The notes under the pieces are model-generated. The model searched no databases and had not been told where the DNA came from. It saw nothing but the letters and a program-made list of their open reading frames with translations. From Anaeromyces robustus (Eukaryota > Neocallimastigomycota > Neocallimastigomycetes > Neocallimastigales > Neocallimastigaceae), in contig MCFG01000205.1 in the NCBI GenBank assembly GCA_002104895.1, positions 1 to 10,000 on the forward strand: 10,000 nucleotides of DNA, in the 5' to 3' direction. Below are positions 1 through 6,754 of the stretch, one piece after another. Both the position numbers and the translations under genes were made by a program. Numbering within the stretch: position 1 is the first letter of the stretch; each line of letters begins with the position of its first letter.

Positions 1-650
1 CTTGTGAATAAACAATGATAAACTATATATAGTATTTATATAAACTATATAATATAGTATTTATAGCTTATGTTTTTTTTATATTATTATTATAAATTCA
101 TTAATTCATTTCATTTTTTTCCTTTTTATTATAAATTTATTAATTCATTTCTTTTTTTTTTATTTAAATGTTTTTTTCATTTTTAATAAAAGAGTTAATC
201 TTTATGACTTAGTGAAAGTGAATTGGAACTATTTATGTAATATACAATTTAAATATAGTATCTTTTTCAAACATTTCACTTTTTTTTTTTTTTTCTACGT
301 ACACCCGCATTATAAAATAAAATTATATTTATTATTAATGATCAAATTTAGTTAATATTTAATAGATTCTAAGTAATACAAATACAATAGTTCAAATACT
401 CTTAATAATGATAATAACTTTTCTAAATAATGATTTAATATCCGAATAATAATGCATATATATAAAAAAAAATAATTTACTTAACTCTACCTTTTAAATT
501 AAATATTTATTGTGTTTAAAAAAAATAGATTTAATTTAATATGATTACTTTATTTTCTTTCTTAATTAAATTTTAGTAATAAACTTTATTATTAATAATA
601 CATTATATTTGCCAAAAATAAAAATAAAATAAAAAAAAAAAAAAAAAAAC
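1..650. other. AT-rich intergenic stretch, no gene seen
   Basis: No convincing coding sequence on either strand. The DNA is almost all A and T with many poly-T runs. Two small duplications are visible. One is a 22-26 bp imperfect tandem repeat at 18-39 and 40-65, containing the 12-bp palindrome ACTATATATAGT at 22-33. The other is a 26-bp near-identical direct repeat at 87-112 and 126-151. A long A run at about 631-649 ends directly at the inverted-repeat cluster that starts at 651. Confidence 0.7.
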
Positions 651-806
651 ATTGTGTAATCATTTATTAGATTAGAATTATGAAATAAACTTCATAATTC
701 TAATTATTTATTAATTGAAAAAAATTTCGAAATTTCTTTTACCACGCATAATAAATTAAATTCAATAAAATTTTCATAAATCTAATCTAATAAATGATTA
801 CACAAT
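651..806. repeat. 26-bp perfect inverted repeat with inner hairpin, MITE-like
   Basis: Positions 651-676 are the exact reverse complement of 781-806 (26 of 26 bases), enclosing about 104 bp. A second perfect inverted repeat, 671-684 against 691-704 with a 6-base loop, overlaps the inner part of the left arm, so two alternative foldings compete. The right arm is also present in unit B near 4611-4636 but no left arm is seen there, so the complete structure belongs to unit A only. The size and terminal arms resemble a miniature inverted-repeat element. I found no clear target-site duplication, and no transposase is encoded, so the mobile-element reading is tentative. Confidence 0.5.
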
Positions 807-823
807 TTTTTATATTGTGTAAT
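797..823. repeat. Short hairpin conserved in both units (copy A)
   Basis: The 10-base arms 797-806 (ATTACACAAT) and 814-823 (ATTGTGTAAT) are perfect reverse complements around a 7-base T-rich loop. The same hairpin, with identical arms, occurs at 4627-4653 in unit B. The right arm also repeats the first ten bases of the larger inverted repeat at 651-660. Its role is unknown. It lies about 0.8 kb beyond the 3' end of the CBM18 gene, too far for an ordinary transcript end. Confidence 0.55.
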
Positions 824-833
824 TTTTAATAAA

Positions 834-939
834 AAAAAAAATAGGATAAATTTTTAACAGGATAAATATATTATAAATATTAATTATTTAAAGTATTTAA
901 AATATTTAAAATATTAAAAATATTTATCCTATTTTTTTT
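834..939. repeat. 18-bp inverted repeat around AGGATAAAT
   Basis: Positions 834-851 and 922-939 are perfect 18-base reverse complements, with core AGGATAAAT on the left and ATTTATCCT on the right, separated by 70 bases of A/T. A further GGATAAATAT sits just inside the left arm near 860. In unit B the left part survives as two direct copies of GGGATAAATATTA near 4673-4700, but the right arm is not recognisable. This may be a second small element, or part of one composite structure with 651-806. Confidence 0.45.
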
Positions 940-1637
940 CACATATATATTACACATAAAAAAAATGCCTGTAAAACTTATTTAATACATGATAAATAAA
1001 AACAGCTGAAAAAAAAAAAAGAATAAATAAAAAATTTTTATTAAAATAATTCCATATAGAATTAATTAATTAATAACAAAAAATTATTATTAAAAATTTG
1101 TATATTGAATGAAGTTTTTTTTTTTAAAATAAATATATATATTGTTTAATTCTTTTTTTTTTTTTATTTAATTAAATAAATAATAATAGAAAAATTTAAT
1201 AAATAATTAAATTTCGTTGTATTTCATTTATAAACAATATATATATAATTAAAAAATAAAAATTCTAAAAATTTTGAACATCAATCATAAAAAAGGAGAA
1301 ACTGTTTTTATTTTTTTTTTTAATTAAACTTTTTTTTATTTATATTTTTTTTTTACTTTTATTTTTTTATTACATTTTTTATTTCTTTTTAGTTTTATTT
1401 ATTTTTTTACTAATTTTTTAATTTCTTTTTTATTTTATTTTTTTTAATTACACTAATTTTTAAATTTATTATATTATATTATATTATATGAAAACAATTT
1501 TCAATAATATTATAAAATAAAAAAATTTGTTTTCAAGTTTTTGTTTATTTTTTTTTCTTTCAATATTAATTTTTTTATTTATAAAAATATTTATTTTCTA
1601 AATTTTTTATTTTAAATATTTTTTTTCTAATATTGAA
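940..1637. other. 3' flank of the first CBM18 gene, non-coding
   Basis: No gene is seen. The stretch is poly-T rich and matches unit B 4780-5602, except that about 1251-1340 runs in the opposite orientation. Several TTTATT motifs, which read as AATAAA on the gene's strand, lie just left of the stop codon, for example near 1573. They could serve as polyadenylation signals, but in DNA this AT-rich they are expected by chance, so none is called individually. Confidence 0.5.
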
Positions 1638-2132
1638 TTAATCACAACGATCATTACCACTATAGAAGGATTGACAACCTCTACCACAGTATTCTGATGA
1701 TGTACCACAGTAACCATCCTTACTACAACATTCATTACTGGCACAGAAACCATAGCCTGAACCACATCTTTTACCTTTACTTTGTTCTTCTTTACAAAGT
1801 CCATCACTATAGAAGGCTTGACAGCCTCTACCACAATAATCATCAGATTTACCACAGTAGCCATCTCTACTACAACATTCACCATTGTTACAAAATCCGT
1901 AACCTGAACCACATCTTTTGCCTTTACTTTGTTCTTCATTACAAAGTCCATCACTATAGAAGGCTTGACAGCCTCTACCACAATAATCATCAGATTTACC
2001 ACAGTAGCCATCTCTACTACAACATTCACCGTTGCTACAGAAACCATAGCCTGAACCACATCTTTTACCGTTAACAGTATTAAGAAGTAATAAGAAACAA
2101 GCTAAATAGGTATAAATATTGAAAAATTTCAT
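1638..2132 (-). CDS. Secreted protein of three CBM18 (hevein-like) chitin-binding domains, copy A
   Basis: Complete 164-residue protein, ATG at 2132-2130 and TAA at 1640-1638. Residues 1-22 form a typical signal peptide (lysine, then a hydrophobic core ACFLLLL, ending near NG). The rest is three tandem type-1 chitin-binding domains: residues 23-71, 72-120 and 121-164. Each has eight cysteines in the order C-x6-C-x4-CC-x5-C-x6-C-x3-C-x8 or 9-C; domain 1 uses C25, C32, C37, C38, C44, C51, C55 and C64. The family binds chitin or GlcNAc oligomers outside the cell. The binding serine (S39) and two tyrosines (Y43, Y50) are kept, but the first aromatic position holds Asp (D41) in every domain. The EEQSKGK linkers are short and charged. 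No catalytic domain, dockerin or membrane anchor is present, so a wall-protecting or surface chitin-binding role is inferred. No intron is needed. Domains 1 and 2 share 47 of 49 residues. Confidence 0.93.
   Translation of the reverse strand: MKFFNIYTYLACFLLLLNTVNGKRCGSGYGFCSNGECCSRDGYCGKSDDYCGRGCQAFYSDGLCNEEQSKGKRCGSGYGFCNNGECCSRDGYCGKSDDYCGRGCQAFYSDGLCKEEQSKGKRCGSGYGFCASNECCSKDGYCGTSSEYCGRGCQSFYSGNDRCD
1792..2030 (-). repeat. 147-bp-period intragenic repeat with 92 identical bases
   Basis: Within copy A, bases 1792-1883 (domain 2) are identical to 1939-2030 (domain 1), 147 bases apart, including synonymous positions. Codons outside this block still differ (for example at 1884-1919 against 2031-2066). 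The match covers most of the cysteine-rich core and indicates recent homogenisation of the first two domains. Confidence 0.85.
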
Positions 2133-2300
2133 TTTTGATAATTCAATATATTGTTTTATTTTATTTTATTTTATTTGTTTATTTTTATTATTGATTGATT
2201 TTTATAGTATTTTTTTTTTTACTATAATTTTTAATAGAAAATTTTATTTCAATTTTTTAAAAAATTTTAGTATTTTTTTCCAATATTTATATTTTTTTTT
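2133..2300 (-). promoter_or_regulatory. Conserved upstream region of CBM18 copy A with possible TATA box
   Basis: The bases directly upstream of the ATG are nearly identical in both copies (minus strand reads TTGAATTATCAAAA before ATG), and a block at about 2190-2295 is kept almost unchanged at 6130-6235. It includes ATAGTA, ten T, TACTAT (2204-2225), a possible small hairpin. On the minus strand 2291-2284 reads TATAAATA, about 150 bases before the start codon and also present at 6230-6223. This is a plausible but unproven TATA box, given the base composition. Confidence 0.3.
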
Positions 2301-2480
2301 TTTTAATTTTTTTTTTCTATTTTTCTATTTTACGTAATTCGACTATTTTTAACAATAGCATTTATGTCATATGCATATATGCAAATGAAAAAAAAAAAAA
2401 AAATTTTTTTAAAATTCATAAATAGTAAAAAAAAAAAAATCGGAATTTTCTTTTTTTTTACCATATAAATATTAATTAAA
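2301..2480. other. Distal upstream region with 12-bp palindrome and A/T runs
   Basis: No gene. It contains a poly-T-rich stretch (about 2291-2330), the palindrome TGCATATATGCA at 2372-2383 followed by AATG, and a long A run (about 2389-2402). The order T-run, short unique core, A-run is also found in unit B at 6240-6417, where both runs are much longer. The palindrome is degraded in unit B. Confidence 0.4.
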
Positions 2481-2481
2481 T

Positions 2482-2568
<87 letters not shown>

Positions 2569-2577
2569 TTAATATAT

Positions 2578-2664
<87 letters not shown>

Positions 2665-2690
2665 TTAAATAATTAAATAATTAAATAATT
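2480..2690. repeat. TTTA microsatellite (unit A) with AAATAATT tail
   Basis: About 185 bp of near-perfect TTTA repeats, broken once at about 2570-2576 by AATATA, followed by three copies of the 8-mer AAATAATT at about 2666-2690. The same microsatellite sits at the same place in unit B (6490-6627), where it is shorter and carries more interruptions, so it predates the duplication. Confidence 0.95.
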
Positions 2691-2998
2691 AAAATAATAA
2701 AAAGTTTGCTTTCTATATTAGGAAAATCAACTATAGAGTATTTAATAAATTAGTTTAAAAAGGCAGTTAAATAAAAATAATTAATACTGCAATAAATATT
2801 TGAGTTAAGATGAATATTCAGTTGAATTACTTAAAATATAACTTTTTATAAAATAATTTATTACTATGAATATTCAATTGAATTACGTCATATATATATA
2901 CATTTATTTATTTATTTATATTAATATTTATATAAATAAATGAAAATAAATATTATTATTTTAATATATTTTTATATTATTAAAAATAAGATAAATAA
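2691..2998. other. Unit-specific non-coding stretch with 21-bp direct repeat
   Basis: No gene. Positions 2700-2804 match 6650-6754 closely. A 21-bp sequence ATGAATATTCAGTTGAATTAC at 2810-2830 recurs with one mismatch at 2866-2886. Only one copy is present in unit B (7354-7374), so the second copy arose in unit A after the duplication, or was lost from unit B. Confidence 0.5.
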
Positions 2999-3238
2999 GC
3001 TTTATTTTATTTAATAAAATATCTAGTTGACTATGGAATAAATAAATAAATAAATAAATAAATAAGTAAATAAATAAATAAATAAATAAATATACTCCTT
3101 TAATGATTAATTGTTGAATTGAAAATGAAAATAAATAAAAAAAAAGAAGATGGTAGTGAAACATATCCAATAACTTTAGTGTTATTACATCAAATATTTA
3201 TATATTATTATTATTATTATTATAATAATAATATATAA
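2999..3238 (+). pseudogene. Ankyrin-repeat pseudogene fragment, unit A
   Basis: Three separate pieces read as ankyrin repeat. 2999-3046 gives ALFYLIKYLVDYGINK, the end of one repeat (second helix and the DYG turn). 3091-3135 gives YTPLMINC, a TGA stop, then IENENK, the start of the next repeat (TPL motif). 3146-3202 gives KEDGSETYPITLVLLHQ, resembling the turn and first helix of a further repeat. They lie in three different frames. The first two are separated by an AAAT microsatellite where an intact repeat has only a few residues, and the third follows a likely deletion. A 37-codon open frame starts at ATG 3125 but is not a credible gene. Such proteins normally act as intracellular protein-binding scaffolds; this copy is dead. 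Confidence 0.6.
3036..3090. repeat. AAAT microsatellite inside the ankyrin pseudogene (unit A)
   Basis: About 55 bp of AAAT repeats with one AGTA interruption near 3065. It lies exactly between the codons for DYGINK and the codons for YTPL, where an ankyrin repeat normally has a short Asn/Lys-rich loop. The unit B counterpart at 7521-7610 is about 90 bp. Confidence 0.9.
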
Positions 3239-4040
3239 AAGAGATTATTCATGTTATAAAAAAATTTAAAAATATGTATAAAAATAATAAAAATAAAAAA
3301 TTTAAAAAAAAATAAAATAAAAATAACAAAATAAAAAAGTTTAAAAAAATAAAAATAATTATGTCTTTTTTTTTTTTAAATATGTTAACGTCAATGCCAA
3401 AAGAAAATAGTAATATAATAAAATAATAAAATAATAAAATTTATAAATAAAATTTTTATTTGAATTTTTCATTTATTAATTTAAAATATTAAACAAAAGT
3501 AATAATAAAAAAAATTATTTATTCATAATTTCTCTTTTTTGGATTTTTTTTTAGGATTCTTTATTTTATGAAATAACAAAAAATAAAAAATTATCTATTA
3601 TACTATGTATATTCATTTATTATATTTATAAATAATTATTTTTTATGTTGAATTATATATCTTTGTGTAAATAAAAAAATAAATAAACTAATGTAATAAA
3701 ATAAAATAAATATTATTTATACTATAACATTTATTTTATTGAATTTTGAAACTTAGACGTTATATAGAAAAATTAAGAAATATATAAAAAAATGAAAAAA
3801 AAAAAAATAAGCGTATTCTCTTTTTTTAGTTATAAAAAAAATATTTTATTTTTTTTTTTACATAAACTATTAATATTTAAATAATATATTTGTAAAAATT
3901 ATCAAATTTTTTTGAGAAATTACAAATACTAGTTTTATTTTGTTTTTTTTTTTATTAATTAATAATAAGAATTATATAAAAATAAATCAATATGATTTAA
4001 ACCAAAAAAAAAATTTAGAAAAAAAAAAGCTTTTTTTATT
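3239..4040. other. AT-rich spacer between units, no gene seen
   Basis: No recognisable coding sequence or match to either duplicated unit. It contains A-rich and T-rich runs and short AATAAAAT repeats (about 3416-3440). Confidence 0.6.
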
Positions 4041-4180
4041 ATTTATATTTATATTTATATTTATATTTATATTTATATTTATATTTATATTTATATTTAT
4101 ATTTATATTTATATTTATATTTATATTTATATTTATATTTATATTTATATTTATATTTATATTTATATTTATATTTATAT
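4041..4180. repeat. ATATTT hexanucleotide microsatellite
   Basis: About 140 bp of nearly pure 6-base repeats, roughly 23 copies. Because the period is divisible by three it stays open in frame and creates a spurious Ile-Phe-repeat reading frame on the plus strand, which is not a gene. A shorter run of the same motif occurs at about 4431-4453. Confidence 0.95.
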
Positions 4181-4530
4181 ATACAATTAAAAATATAATT
4201 AATTATTAATAGTTCAATTATATATACATTTACGTTTAATTAATTTTATATTATTTGATTTAATAATAAAATTATTAATAATTTAAATAAATTATTAACA
4301 GCCAATTATATTCTTATAAGTACAATAAATATATTTAATTTAATATAATTAATTTATTTATATTCTTTTATTTTCTTTCTTTCTTTCTTAAATGATCATT
4401 AATAAGCTTTATCTATCTATCTATATATTTATATTTATATTTATATTTATATTCATTTTATTAATAATAAAGTTACACATGAATCGCCCAAAATAATGAA
4501 AATTTGAAAAATTTTATTTCATTAAGATAT
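4181..4530. other. AT-rich spacer with several short microsatellites
   Basis: No gene. It holds a TTTC run (about 4371-4389), a TATC run (about 4410-4425) and a second short ATATTT run (4431-4453). The one less AT-rich patch, GAATCGCCC near 4500, belongs to nothing I recognise. Confidence 0.6.
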
Positions 4531-4626
4531 ATTAATTGAAAAAATTTTTTGAAATTTCTTTTACTACGCATAATAAATTAAATACAATAAATTTTTCATA
4601 AAATCTAATCTATTATCTAATAAATG

Positions 4627-4653
4627 ATTACACAATTTTTTATATTGTGTAAT
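4627..4653. repeat. Short hairpin conserved in both units (copy B)
   Basis: The arms 4627-4636 and 4644-4653 are 10-base perfect reverse complements with a 7-base loop, identical in arm sequence to 797-823 in unit A. Confidence 0.55.
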
Positions 4654-4886
4654 TCTTAATAAAAAAAAAATGGGATAAATATTATGGGATAAATATTACA
4701 GATTTAAAACATTAAATATTAAATATTAACTATTAAATATTAAATATTAAAAAAAATTTTTTTTAAAAAATTTTTTTTTTATATACGCATATGTTACACA
4801 TAAAAAAAAAAAAAAACTCATTAAAACTAATTTAAATTCATGATACTCACTAACCTTATTATAATTTTTATATTTTTGTGATAAAA

Positions 4887-5106
4887 AAAAAAAACAGCCA
4901 AAAAAATAAAAAAAAAAAAAAAAAAGTAAATAAAAGAATTTTATTAAAATAATTCCATATAAAATTAATTAATTAATAAATAATAAATATTATTAATTAT
5001 TAAAATTTGTATATTGAATAAAGTTTTTTTTTTTTTTAAAACAAATTATATCTATTGTTTTAATTATTTCCTTTTTTTTTTTTTTTTTTTTTTGGCTGTT
5101 TTTTTT
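4887..5106. repeat. 20-bp perfect inverted repeat around CAGCC/GGCTG
   Basis: Positions 4887-4906 (A8 CAGCC A7) are the exact reverse complement of 5087-5106 (T7 GGCTG T8), separated by 180 bases. Unit A has a related left part near 1001-1012 (AACAGCTG then A) but no GGCTG at the matching right position, so the right arm looks new in unit B. Most of each arm is homopolymer, and only the 5-base core gives it specificity. Confidence 0.5.
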
Positions 5107-5602
5107 ATTTTTTTTTTTTTTTTATTTATTTAATTAAAAATAAAAATAAAAAAATTTAATAAATAATTAAATTTCATTTGTTGTATTTCATTTATAAGTA
5201 ATATATATAATTTATATCATTAAAAAAAAAATTTAATTAAATTAAAAAAAAAAAAAATCAATTTCTCCTTTTTTTATGTTTCATAATCTAAAATTTTTTT
5301 AGAATTTTTAATTTTTTATTTTTATTTCATTTTAGTTTTATTTATTATTTTTTTATTATATTTTTTATTTTATTTTAGTTTTATTTATTTTTTATTACAT
5401 TTTTTTATTTCTATTTAATTTTACTCATTCTATTTTTTTATTTCTATTTAATTTTACTTATTCTATTATATAATATTTTATTTTTTTTTTAATTTTACTT
5501 ATTCTATTATATTTTTTTATTATTTTTTATTTTATTTTATTTTTTTTTTTAATTTTTATTTTCTAATTTTTTATTTAAATTATTTTTTTCCCTAATATTG
5601 AA
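5107..5602. other. 3' flank of the second CBM18 gene, non-coding
   Basis: Poly-T-rich DNA with no gene. It aligns with about 1140-1637 of unit A, but 5259-5309, with its A-tract flank from about 5222, matches 1258-1304 and its flank only as reverse complement. Possible polyadenylation motifs on the minus strand are too numerous to single out. Confidence 0.5.
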
Positions 5603-6094
5603 TTAATCACAACGATCATTACCACTATAGAAGGATTGACAACCTCTACCACAGTATTCTGATGATGTACCACAGTAACCATCTCTACTACAACATTCAT
5701 TACTGGCACAGAAACCATAGCCTGAACCACATCTTTTACCTTTACTTTGTTCTTCTTTACAAAGTCCATCACTATAGAAGGATTGACAGCCTTTACCACA
5801 ATAATCATTAGATTTACCACAGTAACCATCTCTACTACAACATTCACCGTTGCTACAGAATCCGTAACCTGAACCACATTTTTTACCTTTTTCTAATTCT
5901 TCATTACAAAGTCCACCATAGAAAGATTGACATCCTTTACCACAGTATTTTTCTGTTGTACCACAGTAACCATCCTTACTACAGCATTCATCAGAAGCAC
6001 AGAAACCATAGCCTGAACCACATCTTTTACCATTAATAGTATTAAGAAGTAATAAGAAACAAGCTAAATAGGTATAATTATTGAAAAATTTCAT
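5603..6094 (-). CDS. Secreted protein of three CBM18 (hevein-like) chitin-binding domains, copy B
   Basis: Complete 163-residue paralogue of the protein at 1638-2132, ATG at 6094-6092 and TAA at 5605-5603. The signal peptide (residues 1-22) differs at only two positions from copy A. Three eight-cysteine domains follow: residues 23-70, 71-119 and 120-163. All 24 cysteines are intact, and as in copy A each domain keeps the binding Ser and two Tyr but has Asp at the first aromatic position. Domain 3 differs from copy A by one residue (Arg for Lys after CCS). Domain 1 is clearly different from domain 1 of copy A (CASDECC, TTEKYC, one residue shorter at the end, ELEKG linker) and is closer in type to domain 3. 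It probably binds chitin or GlcNAc oligomers at the cell surface or in the surroundings; the partner and biological role cannot be seen from sequence. Confidence 0.93.
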   Translation of the reverse strand: MKFFNNYTYLACFLLLLNTINGKRCGSGYGFCASDECCSKDGYCGTTEKYCGKGCQSFYGGLCNEELEKGKKCGSGYGFCSNGECCSRDGYCGKSNDYCGKGCQSFYSDGLCKEEQSKGKRCGSGYGFCASNECCSRDGYCGTSSEYCGRGCQSFYSGNDRCD

Positions 6095-6240
6095 TTTTGA
6101 TAATTCAATATATTATTTTATTTATTTGTTGATTGATAGTTATAGTATTTTTTTTTTTTACTATAATTTTTAATAGAAAATTTGATTTCAATTTTTTAAA
6201 AAATTTTAGTATTTTTTTCCAATATTTATATTTTTTTTTT
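6095..6240 (-). promoter_or_regulatory. Conserved upstream region of CBM18 copy B
   Basis: The start-codon context and a block of about 100 bp are shared with copy A (2133-2300). Conserved pieces are ATAGTA, T-run, TACTAT at 6142-6164 and a TATAAATA on the minus strand at 6230-6223, about 130 bases before the ATG. The TTTTATTT stretch next to the start codon is shorter than in copy A, so the spacing between this block and the gene differs by about 20 bases. Confidence 0.3.
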
Positions 6241-6295
6241 TTTTAAATTTTTTTTTTTCTATTTTTTTTTAATTTTTTTTTTTTTTTTCTTTTTT

Positions 6296-6333
<38 letters not shown>

Positions 6334-6381
6334 TATTTTACGAAATTTGACCATTTATGTCATACACATATATTGCAAATG

Positions 6382-6417
<36 letters not shown>
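6240..6417. repeat. Poly-T and poly-A tracts facing each other upstream of copy B
   Basis: A T-rich stretch ends in 32 consecutive T (6301-6332) and is followed, after 49 bases of mixed sequence, by 36 consecutive A (6382-6417). The two tracts could pair as a long hairpin. Unit A has the same arrangement with much shorter tracts. Exact lengths are unreliable because sequencing and assembly often misjudge homopolymers. Confidence 0.6.
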
Positions 6418-6421
<4 letters not shown>

Positions 6422-6489
6422 TACAATTCATAAATAGTAAAAAGAAAAACGGATTTTTCTTTTTTTTTACCATATAAATATTAATTAAA

Positions 6490-6490
6490 T

Positions 6491-6525
<35 letters not shown>

Positions 6526-6566
6526 CTTATTTATTTATTTATTTATTTATTTATATATTCATTGAT

Positions 6567-6597
<31 letters not shown>

Positions 6598-6627
6598 TTT
6601 TATTTATTTATTTATTTATTTATTTAT
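6490..6627. repeat. TTTA microsatellite (unit B)
   Basis: About 138 bp of TTTA repeats, broken by ACTTA (about 6524), ATATTCATTGA (about 6555-6566) and an extra TTTTA (about 6600). It corresponds to 2480-2666 in unit A. Confidence 0.95.
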
Positions 6628-6754
6628 GTATTAAACAATTAAAATTATAAAAAGTTTGCTTTCTATATTAAGAAAATCAACTATAGAATATTTAATAAAT
6701 TAGTTTAAAAAGGCAGTTAAATAAAAAATAATTAATACTGCAATAAATATTTGA

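Larger units (their letters stand above)
711..3135. repeat. Segmental duplication, unit A
   Basis: This stretch is the left copy of a direct duplication whose partner is 4531-7655. Homology is recognisable by eye in blocks all the way along: 711-850 with 4531-4680, 1001-1110 with about 4893-5035, the CBM18 gene, the upstream block 2133-2300 with 6095-6240, 2700-2804 with 6650-6754, and 2808-3135 with 7352-7655. The copies differ by microsatellite length, homopolymer length, a roughly 597-bp block present only in unit B, and a local inversion at about 1251-1340. The ends are approximate because the flanks are low complexity. Confidence 0.85.

Noticed and set aside
651-806. Inverted repeat as a transcription terminator or tRNA-like structure
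   Set aside because: The arms are 26 bp with a loop of about 100 bp and almost no G/C. It lies about 0.8 kb past the nearest stop codon, and no conserved tRNA features are present.
1607-2059. 150-residue minus-strand open frame rich in Val and Met
   Set aside because: It is a shifted-frame shadow of the CBM18 gene at 1638-2132. Its apparent repeats simply mirror the repeated domains, and it lacks cysteine pattern and signal peptide.
1697-2074. 125-residue plus-strand open frame rich in His, Tyr and Asn
   Set aside because: Antisense of the CBM18 repeats. The composition is an artefact of complementing Cys/Gly/Asp codons.
2119-2337. 72-residue plus-strand open frame, almost all Phe, Ile, Leu and Tyr
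   Set aside because: Translation of T-rich upstream DNA of the CBM18 gene. It looks like a membrane protein only because TTT and TTA codons are hydrophobic, and it is not kept open in unit B.
2372-2386. ATGCAAAT octamer next to the TGCATATATGCA palindrome as a transcription-factor site
   Set aside because: The palindrome is not preserved in unit B (only TTGCAAATG remains), and short A/T-rich motifs occur by chance throughout this DNA.
2480-2690. Possible CRISPR array or minisatellite at the TTTA tract
   Set aside because: A plain 4-base microsatellite with no spacers. The other repeat tracts are also simple-sequence repeats.
2961-3170. 69-residue minus-strand open frame with a LFIY repeat
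   Set aside because: It is the AAAT microsatellite read on the other strand, plus antisense of the ankyrin fragment.
3940-4209. 89-residue plus-strand open frame with a long Ile-Phe repeat
   Set aside because: Produced by the ATATTT hexanucleotide array, whose period keeps any frame open. There is no non-repeat coding content.
5575-5877. 100-residue minus-strand open frame
   Set aside because: Shifted-frame shadow of CBM18 copy B, the equivalent of the 1607-2059 frame in copy A.
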